Assembly: GCA_009908885.1 (NCBI GenBank)
Contig: JAAAOL010000041.1
Coordinates: forward strand, 1 to 9,563
Direction of reading: 5' to 3'
Length of the DNA stretch: 9,563 nt
Origin: Bacteroidota bacterium
GTDB lineage: Bacteria > Bacteroidota > Rhodothermia > Rhodothermales > JAAAOL01
A model generated the notes under the pieces. That model worked only from the letters and a program-made list of their open reading frames with translations, was not told where the DNA came from and searched no databases. Position 1 is the first letter of the stretch. Every line of letters begins with the position of its first letter. A program made the translations under genes and the position numbers. This document shows, in pieces, positions 1 to 6,311 of this stretch.

Positions 1-1015
1 CAAACAGCGCGTTGAGGGCATAGTAGTCCGGCATTTCTAGCCAGTAGACGCCCCGGATGTACTCGCGCCAGCCCAGGAGTTGCCGGATGAAGCCTTCGAC
101 GGCGTTGATCGGGGCGTGTCCCTCGTAATACGCCGTCTCGGCCTTCTCGATGACGTAGCGCGGGTCCAGCAGGTGCAGGTTGAGCGCGGCGGAGAGGCGG
201 GAGTGGTAGAGGAACGGGCGGCCCATCCACATGGCGTCCTGGTACGCGCCGAACGTCGGCAGGCGGTGTTCTACGAAGTCGCGCACCGCGCGCTGCGCCT
301 CTTCGTGCGTGACGGGATAGTTGAAGTCGTCCAGGCGCCCGGGATGATTCGGGTAGCGCGTCTCGACGGTTGCTATGACCTCCTGCGTGAGGGCGTCAGG
401 CCGAAACTGAGTTGGCGCCTTAATCATGCCGGGGCCGTCCCGACTGAAGCGCTCGCGGTTCTCCTTGTCGAAGTTCCAGTCGCCGCCCTCGGGGTCGCCG
501 CTGTCGGTGAGGAGCACGCCGTACTCGCGGCGCATCTCGCGGTAGAAATACTCCATCGTGAGCCGCTTGCGCCCCTCGGCCCATTCGGCGAAGTCGTCCG
601 GCGTCGAGAGAAAGTGGTCGTCCTCGCGGACATCCAGCGGCACACCCACAGCCTCGGCGGCGTCTCGGATCTCGCCGAGCAGCCGGTAGTCGTGCGGGCG
701 CATCGTGACGATCCGCTCGGGCTGATGCCGGTCGATCGTGGCCTGCAGCAGCGCAGAATACGAGGCGGGAGCGCCGCCCTCGTCCACCTGCGTGTAGTCG
801 ACGGTCCAGCCCCGATCCCGCAGCTCGTCCCGGAAGTGCCGCATGGCCGACCAGAGGAGCACCAGCCGCTGCTTGTGGAAGGGCAGGCGGCGGGCCTCAT
901 CGTCCAGCTCGCCCATCACGAGGACGTCGCGTTCTGGGTCCGCATCTCGCAGCGAGGCCGCCTCGCGCGCGAGTTGGTCTTCCAGGATAAGGACGAGCGA
1001 TCGGGTGGAGGGCAT
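1..1015 (-). CDS. Photolyase/cryptochrome of the FeS-BCP ((6-4) photolyase-like) family, partial
   Basis: Reading the minus strand from ATG at 1015 gives 338 uninterrupted codons before the window edge. The family has about 500 residues, so roughly the C-terminal third is missing. The product belongs to the 'deoxyribodipyrimidine photolyase-related' family (Agrobacterium PhrB, Rhodobacter CryB). These are FAD enzymes that repair UV photoproducts or sense light and carry a 4Fe-4S cluster. The N-terminal Rossmann-like antenna domain covers about residues 1-170 (start MPSTRSLVLILEDQL). Family signatures are GGDWNFDKENR at 177-187, FLYHSRLSAALNLHLL at 268-283 at the start of the FAD domain, and FIRQLLGWREYIRG at 309-322. 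The Cys ligands of the cluster would lie beyond the edge and cannot be checked. No clear Shine-Dalgarno precedes the ATG. It starts 26 bases after the stop of the SDR gene on the same strand and is probably co-transcribed with it. Family assignment is firm; repair versus signalling role is open. Confidence 0.9.
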   Translation of the reverse strand, partial: MPSTRSLVLILEDQLAREAASLRDADPERDVLVMGELDDEARRLPFHKQRLVLLWSAMRHFRDELRDRGWTVDYTQVDEGGAPASYSALLQATIDRHQPERIVTMRPHDYRLLGEIRDAAEAVGVPLDVREDDHFLSTPDDFAEWAEGRKRLTMEYFYREMRREYGVLLTDSGDPEGGDWNFDKENRERFSRDGPGMIKAPTQFRPDALTQEVIATVETRYPNHPGRLDDFNYPVTHEEAQRAVRDFVEHRLPTFGAYQDAMWMGRPFLYHSRLSAALNLHLLDPRYVIEKAETAYYEGHAPINAVEGFIRQLLGWREYIRGVYWLEMPDYYALNALF

Positions 1016-1041
1016 GATGGCAGCGCCGTCAGAAGCGGTTG

Positions 1042-1788
1042 TTAGCGGCTACGCACGGTGCCCAGGCCGCCATCGACGCCGATGACCTGGCCGGTGACCC
1101 AGTTGCTGCGGTCGCGATCCAGCAGCCAGTCGATTGCGACGGCCACGTCCTCCGGTTCGCCGAGGCGGCCCAGCGGGTGCATCGCTTCGGACTGCTTCCG
1201 TCCGGCCTTGCTGCTCGTGATGTGCTCGGACATGGGCGTCTGCACGAGACCGGGGGCCACGGCATTGACGCGGATGCCGCGGTTGGCATAGGTGGCGGCC
1301 GCGGCGCGGGCCAGGCCGACGACGCCCGCCTTGGCCGCGGCGATCGCCTCGTGGTTGTTTAGCCCCGTGCGGGCCACGGCGGAGGAGCTGAGGACGATGG
1401 AGCCTCCGTTTTTCATCATGGCGCGGGCGGCGGCCTTGACCAGGAAGAACGACGTATCCAGGTTGAGCGCCACCGTCTCGCGGTATTCTTCGATGGACGT
1501 CAGGTGGGCGGGCTTCAGCAGGATCGAGCCGACGCAGTTGACTACGCCGTCGAGGCGGTCGTGCGTGTCCGTCGTGTGATCGACGATGGCCTGGACCTGC
1601 TCGTAGTCGGTCGCGTCGAGCGGGTGGGCGTCGCCGCCGGTATCACTTGCCAGGGCGTTCAGGTCGTCCTCGGAGCGGGCGCCCAGCACGAGCGCTGCGC
1701 CGCGATCGGCGAGGCGGCGGCTGAGGGCCGAGCCGATCCCGCCGGTAGCGCCGAGGATGAGGTATACGGGTGATTCGTTAGTAGCCAT
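1042..1788 (-). CDS. Short-chain dehydrogenase/reductase (SDR) with an atypical active site
   Basis: A full-length classical-size SDR of 248 residues. The Rossmann nucleotide-binding glycine motif is G13-A-T-G-G-I-G19. R38 after the second strand (LGARSED) suggests NADP(H). D58 lies in the adenine-pocket motif LDATD, and NCVG at 84-87 is the NNAG-type motif. N109 (LNLDTSFF) and S136 (VLSSSAV) fit the catalytic Asn and Ser. K153 (AAAKAG) is present, but the Tyr of YxxxK is replaced by Ile149 in the segment NNHEAIAAAKAG. The PG and C-terminal motifs (VNAVAPGLVQTPM, VTGQVIGVDGG) are intact, so this is not a decayed gene. I recall NHEAIAAAKAG-type sequences in other bacterial SDRs, so this may be a subfamily with altered or non-redox chemistry. 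It lies just upstream of the photolyase gene on the same strand. Substrate unknown. The start at 1788 fits the usual short N-terminus; no clear ribosome-binding site is visible. Confidence 0.9.
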   Translation of the reverse strand: MATNESPVYLILGATGGIGSALSRRLADRGAALVLGARSEDDLNALASDTGGDAHPLDATDYEQVQAIVDHTTDTHDRLDGVVNCVGSILLKPAHLTSIEEYRETVALNLDTSFFLVKAAARAMMKNGGSIVLSSSAVARTGLNNHEAIAAAKAGVVGLARAAAATYANRGIRVNAVAPGLVQTPMSEHITSSKAGRKQSEAMHPLGRLGEPEDVAVAIDWLLDRDRSNWVTGQVIGVDGGLGTVRSR

Positions 1789-1893
1789 GTATCGGATATC
1801 GATGCTGTGGTGAGATCAGGCGCGTCGACGGTGAAGGAGGGGCCTGCTTCGCGTCGGGGAAGCGACTGCGTACACCGGAGGGGACGGCGGCAA

Positions 1894-1918
1894 GATCCTA
1901 GGGAGGATCGATGTATAT
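1894..1918 (-). promoter_or_regulatory. Candidate promoter -10 and palindromic operator upstream of the SDR-photolyase pair
   Basis: Read on the minus strand, an AT-rich TATATA/TATACAT element at about 1911-1918 sits in otherwise GC-rich DNA. It is followed at once by a perfect 6-bp inverted repeat with a 4-base centre (GATCCT-N4-AGGATC, 1894-1909). The site is about 105 bases before the SDR start. A palindrome at or just after the expected transcription start is a typical repressor position. No convincing -35 hexamer is seen at normal spacing, so the promoter call is weak. Confidence 0.3.
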
Positions 1919-1959
1919 AGATTGTTACGGCGGCGGGAGCCGTCGGTCGTGCAGGTACA

Positions 1960-2004
1960 ATCAAACACAAACGACGAAAGCCGGACGCGCTGGGCGCCCG
2001 GCTT
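1960..2004 (-). terminator. Probable intrinsic terminator of the fasciclin gene
   Basis: On the minus strand a perfect 7-bp stem AAGCCGG/CCGGCTT (arms 1998-2004 and 1978-1984) can be extended inside by GCG/CGC. It is followed by a U-rich stretch (TTTCGTCGTTTGTGTTTG). It lies about 55 bases after the fasciclin stop at 2059 and separates that gene from the SDR-photolyase pair. The U-tract is interrupted, so termination may be incomplete. Confidence 0.6.
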
Positions 2005-2058
2005 CCGGCGTACTCTCGATGGTAGTGTCGTAACGCCGTCAGGCGTCGTAGCGGTGCT

Positions 2059-2637
2059 CTACATGTCCGACGGAGGCATCAGCACACCGTCGATCACGTG
2101 GATCACGCCGTTATCGGCCTGCACGTCAGTGGCAACGACGGTGGCCTCACCGACCATCACGGTGCCGTCTTCCGACACGGTGACCGGCAGCATGCTGCCC
2201 TGCATCGTCTCCACAGAATCCATCGCGACCACGTCAGCTGCCATCACGCTCCCACTGGCCACGTGGTAGAGCAGGATGTTGCGGAGCTGGTCCTGACCCT
2301 CTGGCTGGATCAGGTCGGCCACGGTGCCTTCCGGCAGCGCGTTGAAGGCCGAGTCCGTCGGGGCGAAGACCGTGAACGGGCCGGGACCGGAGAGCGTCTC
2401 CACGAGCCCCGTCGAGTCAACGGCCGTGACGAGCGTCGTGAACCGGCCATCATTGACCGCGACGTCCACGATGGTGTTGTCCATCATCATGGTCGTGTCC
2501 GCGGCCGTCGTGTCAGCGTCCGTCTCATCCGTCTGCGGTTGCGGCTCACAGGCCATGACGAAAACGAGCGCGAAGACCATGGCCACGGAGGCCAGGCGCG
2601 TCCAGCGACCGCTGGAAATAGGGGTTAAGGTATTCAT
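2059..2637 (-). CDS. Fasciclin-domain lipoprotein
   Basis: A 192-residue secreted lipoprotein with one fasciclin (FAS1, beta-Ig-H3) domain. FAS1 domains mediate adhesion and cell-surface or matrix interactions. Residues 1-29 form a signal peptide with a hydrophobic core (about 15-28) and a lipobox VMAC ending at Cys30, which should be lipidated. A spacer rich in Asp and Thr (about 31-52) follows. The FAS1 domain spans about 54-189. It has the first conserved box PFTVFAPTDSAFNALP (87-102), the LLYHV motif (122-126), and the second box NGVIHVIDGVLMP (176-188). The start at 2637 is chosen over a TTG five codons upstream because AGGAGGA lies 5 bases before this ATG and because it gives a normal signal peptide. 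The gene seems to be a single transcription unit with a terminator after it. Its role cannot be deduced from the neighbours. Confidence 0.93.
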   Translation of the reverse strand: MNTLTPISSGRWTRLASVAMVFALVFVMACEPQPQTDETDADTTAADTTMMMDNTIVDVAVNDGRFTTLVTAVDSTGLVETLSGPGPFTVFAPTDSAFNALPEGTVADLIQPEGQDQLRNILLYHVASGSVMAADVVAMDSVETMQGSMLPVTVSEDGTVMVGEATVVATDVQADNGVIHVIDGVLMPPSDM

Positions 2638-2642
2638 AAATG

Positions 2643-2649
2643 TCCTCCT
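2643..2649 (-). promoter_or_regulatory. Shine-Dalgarno site of the fasciclin gene
   Basis: AGGAGGA on the minus strand, 5 bases before ATG at 2637. It decides the start of the lipoprotein and is one of only two strong Shine-Dalgarno sequences in the window. Confidence 0.85.
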
Positions 2650-2681
2650 CAAGGTGATTGGTGGGAACTGGTGCGTTTCGT

Positions 2682-2709
2682 AAAAAGGGCTCTCAGTATC
2701 CCGAGAGCC
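2682..2709 (-). terminator. Intrinsic terminator or attenuator in the fasciclin leader
   Basis: On the minus strand a perfect 7-bp stem GGCTCTC/GAGAGCC (arms 2703-2709 and 2688-2694) with an 8-base loop is followed by CTTTTTAC. This is a good rho-independent terminator shape. It ends only about 45 bases before the fasciclin ATG and about 290 bases after the mocA stop. It could end the xdhC-mocA transcript. It could also be a conditional terminator in the fasciclin 5' leader, since the 45 bases after it show no promoter. Confidence 0.6.
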
Positions 2710-3001
2710 GGGGGTGCGAACGATGGATATCCGGCCGCCATCGCGTCGTAGTCTCCAAAGATCCGGAACGAAGACCCATTAACATACGGACACATCGGCA
2801 CGAATATCACATGGGATATCATGAGATGCGGCAACGAATGGTTTCAAAGTTGAAGGGTGTACACAACAAATGGAAGGGCATACCCGCAGATACTTGGGGT
2901 AATTTACAACAATATAACTGGAAATCTAGTGGGTGATCCGCGTTGTGCCCGACGGTGCGGGGGGGCAGCGGCGCGTCGGCGGCCGGGTGCGCCGAGCGGG
3001 A

Positions 3002-3616
3002 TCATGGGTTCTGGGTCGAGCGAAGCGCCTTCTCGTACGCCGCGCGGGTGTCGACGTCACGGAGGACGCCGGGGTCGTCGACGGGCACGCGCTGGACGGC
3101 TGACGCGTGCGCCTCCAACACCGACCGGGCGCCGACGTCGCCGTCGAGGGCCATCATCTCGTCCCGATAAGTGATCGAGAACAGCACGGGATGTCCCGGC
3201 TGGTCGTGGTACGTCGGGAGAATGATGCTGTCGGGGGGCGTTTCGGCGAAGTGCTGGAGAACGGCGTCGATGGTCGCAGGGCGGACGAACGGCATATCGC
3301 CGAGGCAGACGAGAACGCCATCGGGCGTCTCCCCCGCCGCGATCAGGCCCCGGCGCAGCGACGTCGCCATGCCGAAGCGGTGCTCGGGATTGTACGCCAC
3401 GGTCACCGGGTAGTCCGCCAGCGCGTCACGGATGGGCCGGTCGTCATGCCCAGTGACGACGACGACGTCATCCACCGACGAGTCGAGGACGGCCTGCACG
3501 GTGCGTTCCAGCAGGGGGAGGTCGTCGTGCAAGGGAAGCAGCAGCTTGTTCGCGCCTTCCATCCGGGAGGAGTGCCCGGCGGCGAGCACGAGGGCCGTGA
3601 CGCGTGGGGCAGTCAT
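3002..3616 (-). CDS. mocA: MocA-like molybdenum cofactor nucleotidyltransferase
   Basis: A 204-residue NTP-transferase of the MobA/MocA superfamily. MocA joins CMP from CTP to molybdopterin to make molybdopterin cytosine dinucleotide, the cofactor of bacterial xanthine dehydrogenase/CO dehydrogenase-type enzymes. The nucleotide-binding start is LVLAAGHSSRM (9-19) with K24 in the NKLLLP motif. The metal-binding CLGDMP is at 104-109. PTYHDQPGHPVLF (134-146), GDVGAR (159-164) and DPGVLRDVDT (181-190) are typical of the MocA branch. Length is normal. Its ATG overlaps the xdhC stop as ATGA, indicating an operon and coupled translation. CTP rather than GTP specificity is inferred from family and context, not proven. 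Confidence 0.88.
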   Translation of the reverse strand: MTAPRVTALVLAAGHSSRMEGANKLLLPLHDDLPLLERTVQAVLDSSVDDVVVVTGHDDRPIRDALADYPVTVAYNPEHRFGMATSLRRGLIAAGETPDGVLVCLGDMPFVRPATIDAVLQHFAETPPDSIILPTYHDQPGHPVLFSITYRDEMMALDGDVGARSVLEAHASAVQRVPVDDPGVLRDVDTRAAYEKALRSTQNP

Positions 3617-4785
3617 CGGGACGGCAGGGCCTGTGCGGGCGCCTCGTGCGCGTCCGTCGGGACGGCCTTGTGGATCGGGCCCGATTGCTCACGCAGCATC
3701 TGCCCGTCGCGCCCGTGCAGCACCGCCTGCACCTCGGCCAGGATCGACAGGGCGATCTCCTCAGGCGTCTCGGCGCCGAGGTCCAGCCCCACCGGTGCGT
3801 ACAGTTTCGACAGCGCCTCCGTCGAGAAGGTGGCGCCGTCGTCGCGGAGGGCGTCCAGCATGCGATCCGTGCGGCGGCGGGGGCCGAGGGCGCCGACGTA
3901 CGGCAGAGCGGTCGTGAGCAACTGGCCGAGCAGCGCCTGGTCCCGCACCAGGTTGTGATTCATCACGATGGCCGCCGTGCGCGCATCGACGACCAGCCCG
4001 TCGAGCACGTCGTCGGGGTGCATGAGGAACGTGTGCTCACTCGCCTCGGGAAAGCGCATCGCCAGCTTGCCCGTCGCGGCGTTGCCGATGACCGTGACGT
4101 GCCAGCCCAGCAGGCGGGCCTGCCGCACGACGGGTCCGACGTCCGGTCCGCTGCCGAAGACGAGCAGCCGCACCGGCGGGCGTACCCACTCCAGCAGCAC
4201 CTCGGCGGTCGCCTCGCCCACCGTGTAGGTCACGATGCGCGACCGTCGCGCTTCCATGACGTCGGCTGCGTCGTCCTGGATGAGGGCCTCCAACCCCGCG
4301 TGCCCGAGCGCGCCGCGCGTAGACCTCACTGGGCCGACGCGCAGGTGACGTCCCAGCGTGCCGGACAGCGCACCGTCGGCGTCGAACACCGTGGCGACGA
4401 CGCCCGGCTCCCGCGAGGCGAGGCAGTCCTCGATGAGCAGCAGCGGGTCGGCCGTGTCCGGGCGGGGCAGCCGTTCCAGGTGGACGTACACCGTCCCGCC
4501 GCAGCCCGAGCCGAAGCCGAGGAATGGATCGTCCTCGTCGATCTCGAACACCAGCGTCTCGGGCCGACCGTGCTCCAGGGTCTGCTGCGCCTGCTGCGAC
4601 ACTTCGCCCTCCAGGCAGCCGCCGCTGATGGTGCCCAGCGCGGTCCCATCGCCGGTGATGAGCATGCGGGCGCCGGGGCGGCGATAGGCCGAGCCTTCGA
4701 TCTTCACGATGGTCGCCAGGGCGAAGGGGGTGCCGTCCTCGCGGAGGCGGGCGGCTTGGTCGAGGATCTGAGCGCGCTCGTTCAT
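3613..4785 (-). CDS. xdhC: XdhC/CoxI-family molybdenum cofactor maturation protein
   Basis: A 390-residue XdhC-family protein. In Rhodobacter, XdhC binds the molybdenum cofactor, supports its sulfuration and delivers it to xanthine dehydrogenase; CoxI is the relative in CO dehydrogenase clusters. The N-terminal domain contains GSAYRRPGARMLI (31-43), TISGGCLEGEV with C57, and GFGSGCGGTVYV with C95, the two conserved Cys. The C-terminal Rossmann domain begins about 205 with LLVFGSGPDVGPV. It continues with VMNHNLVRD (274-282), YVGALGPRRR (296-305) and APVGLDLGAETPEEIALSI (330-348). The frame stays open upstream to 4941, but the extra residues look like translated spacer. ATG at 4785 (MNERAQILDQA) gives the normal family start. 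It is the first gene of a two-gene operon with mocA and is divergent from the coxG-like gene. This fits a dedicated maturation unit for the neighbouring molybdoenzyme. Confidence 0.9.
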   Translation of the reverse strand: MNERAQILDQAARLREDGTPFALATIVKIEGSAYRRPGARMLITGDGTALGTISGGCLEGEVSQQAQQTLEHGRPETLVFEIDEDDPFLGFGSGCGGTVYVHLERLPRPDTADPLLLIEDCLASREPGVVATVFDADGALSGTLGRHLRVGPVRSTRGALGHAGLEALIQDDAADVMEARRSRIVTYTVGEATAEVLLEWVRPPVRLLVFGSGPDVGPVVRQARLLGWHVTVIGNAATGKLAMRFPEASEHTFLMHPDDVLDGLVVDARTAAIVMNHNLVRDQALLGQLLTTALPYVGALGPRRRTDRMLDALRDDGATFSTEALSKLYAPVGLDLGAETPEEIALSILAEVQAVLHGRDGQMLREQSGPIHKAVPTDAHEAPAQALPSR

Positions 4786-5054
4786 GGCAGCGGCAGGGTG
4801 GATGGAGAGGCAGCCGAAGGGGCGTGCAGCACCGGTGCAGTTGGAAGCCCTTTCAGATTTCTTGTAGCCCGATCGCCGATTTGCGTTCCAGCCGGACGAT
4901 CCACGCCAGAAGCCCGCTCGAACGCTTGACAATGAGCCCAAGAATTTTTAATCAAGATAGTCCCTCACTTAGTACTTCGTGCCGCCCGTTCCCACATCCC
5001 GAGCTTCCGGCGGCGCAACCTTCGTATTCATCGCTCCCGCCGGTTGCCCTTATT
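4786..5054. promoter_or_regulatory. Divergent intergenic region between xdhC and coxG, with candidate plus-strand promoter
   Basis: This 269-base spacer must hold the promoters for both the xdhC-mocA and the coxGSLM directions. A perfect TTGACA (4926-4931) lies on the plus strand. At 17-base spacing it faces only a weak TAATCA (4949-4954), inside an AT-rich run. The transcript would have a leader of about 90 bases before the coxG ATG at 5055. I see no clear minus-strand promoter and no riboswitch-like fold. Confidence 0.4.
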
Positions 5055-5654
5055 ATGACGATCTCAGGCGAACGACCTCTGCCCGGCGCTCCCGACGTGC
5101 TCTGGGATTTGCTGCATGACCCCGACATTCTGGTGTCTGCGATTCCGGGCTGCAAGAAACTGGAACTCGTCGGCGAGGACACGTATCGCGGCGTCATCGG
5201 GGCCAAGGTAGGGCCGGTGCAGAGCCAGTATACGACCACGTTCGAAGTCCAGGACAAGGACCGCCCGAACAGCTACCGCCTCGACATCAAGGGGCAGGGG
5301 CCGGGCGGCTTCGTGCAGGGCAACGTGCGGATCGAGCTGGTGCCGAACGGCGACGACACGACGACGATGCGTCACGAAGGACAGGCGCAGGTCGGCGGCA
5401 AGATCGCCCGCGTCGGGCAGCGGATGGTGCAGGCCACGGCCAACATGATGGTCGAAAAGAGCATGGACGCGCTCAGCGACCGGGTCGAGCGTGAACTGGC
5501 GCCGGCCCCGCCTGAGGCCGAGCGCGCGCCGGAACGTCCGGAGCCCGCGGCAGAGCCGCTGTTCGACCTGACCCGTGTCGTGGGCTATGCGGTGGCGGCC
5601 CTCGCCGCCGTCCTGCTGCTCACCTGGCTCCTCCGCCGGGGCGACGACGGATAA
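5055..5654 (+). CDS. coxG: CoxG-like SRPBCC protein with C-terminal membrane anchor
   Basis: A 199-residue CoxG-family protein. Residues 1 to about 148 form an SRPBCC/START-like lipid-binding fold, with the typical start MTISGERPLPGAPDVLWDLL and the family motif AIPGCKKLE (29-37). A Pro/Glu/Ala-rich linker (about 149-172) leads to one transmembrane helix (about 175-193, VVGYAVAALAAVLLLTWLL) and a short charged tail, RRGDDG. In CO-oxidising bacteria CoxG tethers CO dehydrogenase to the cytoplasmic membrane and links it to the quinone pool, so a similar role is likely here. ATG at 5055 is chosen over upstream in-frame starts (for example 4824 or 4932) because it matches the family N-terminus. 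No Shine-Dalgarno is visible. It is the first gene of the plus-strand cluster, 107 bases before coxS. Confidence 0.87.
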   Translation: MTISGERPLPGAPDVLWDLLHDPDILVSAIPGCKKLELVGEDTYRGVIGAKVGPVQSQYTTTFEVQDKDRPNSYRLDIKGQGPGGFVQGNVRIELVPNGDDTTTMRHEGQAQVGGKIARVGQRMVQATANMMVEKSMDALSDRVERELAPAPPEAERAPERPEPAAEPLFDLTRVVGYAVAALAAVLLLTWLLRRGDDG

Positions 5655-5680
5655 TCCGCTCCAGCCTGCTGCGATGCTCG

Positions 5681-5707
5681 GCGCTACACCGACTGGAAGC
5701 GCTTTTT
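5681..5707 (+). terminator. Weak hairpin with U-tract between coxG and coxS
   Basis: A 5-bp stem GCGCT/AGCGC (5681-5685, 5698-5702) with a 12-base loop is followed by TTTTT. The stem is short, so it would at most reduce read-through from coxG into coxS. A perfect palindrome TCACATGTGA (5720-5729) follows and may be an operator or chance. Confidence 0.3.
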
Positions 5708-5761
5708 GAACACGCCTCCTCACATGTGATCGACCCTTTCACCTAATCAGACCCAGAAGCG

Positions 5762-6250
<489 letters not shown>

Positions 6251-6292
6251 GGCCTCACCCCCTCCATCGATCCCCATTCTACATTATTCCGT

Positions 6293-6300
6293 GAGGAGGT
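6293..6300 (+). promoter_or_regulatory. Shine-Dalgarno site of the large-subunit gene
   Basis: GAGGAGGT lies 11 bases before ATG at 6312, a slightly long spacing. It supports this start and is the strongest ribosome-binding site in the plus-strand cluster. Confidence 0.8.
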
Positions 6301-6311
6301 ACTGACGACCC

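Larger units (their letters stand above)
2638..3001. other. Gene-free, AT-richer intergenic region between fasciclin and mocA
   Basis: No recognisable gene lies here. Besides the Shine-Dalgarno and the hairpin listed separately, it holds a second inverted repeat CGATGG/CCATCG (2721-2726 and 2738-2743). It also has an imperfect tandem ATATCACATG/ATATCATGAG (about 2804-2825) and short palindromes TTCAA-N2-TTGAA and GTGTACAC (about 2843-2863). The part from about 2765 to 2935 is clearly richer in A and T than the flanking genes. A plus-strand open frame (TTG start near 2658, stop at 2936, tail reading MVSKLKGVHNKWKGIPAD) crosses it. It has no recognised family, no strong ribosome-binding site and codon use unlike the neighbours, so I do not call it a gene. 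Confidence 0.6.

Noticed and set aside
80..1045. Plus-strand open frame of 321 codons at the left end
   Set aside because: It is the complement of the photolyase frame, whose family motifs are unmistakable on the minus strand.
2649..2834. Minus-strand 61-codon frame upstream of the fasciclin gene
   Set aside because: It runs through the terminator hairpin up to the fasciclin Shine-Dalgarno, has no recognisable motif and looks like chance in leader DNA. A leader peptide cannot be excluded but is not supported.
2638..3001. Molybdenum-cofactor riboswitch or other known leader RNA
   Set aside because: The hairpins present are simple stems, and I could not recognise the core of a known riboswitch. 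It also lies downstream of mocA, not upstream of the molybdenum genes.
3604..4929. Long plus-strand open frame opposite xdhC and mocA
   Set aside because: It is the antisense shadow of clear genes in GC-rich DNA. Its translation is rich in Arg, His and Val without any recognisable motif.
5720..5729. CRP-type binding site
   Set aside because: The arms are TCACA-TGTGA without a spacer, the inverse arrangement of the CRP consensus TGTGA-N6-TCACA, so it is kept only as an unassigned palindrome.
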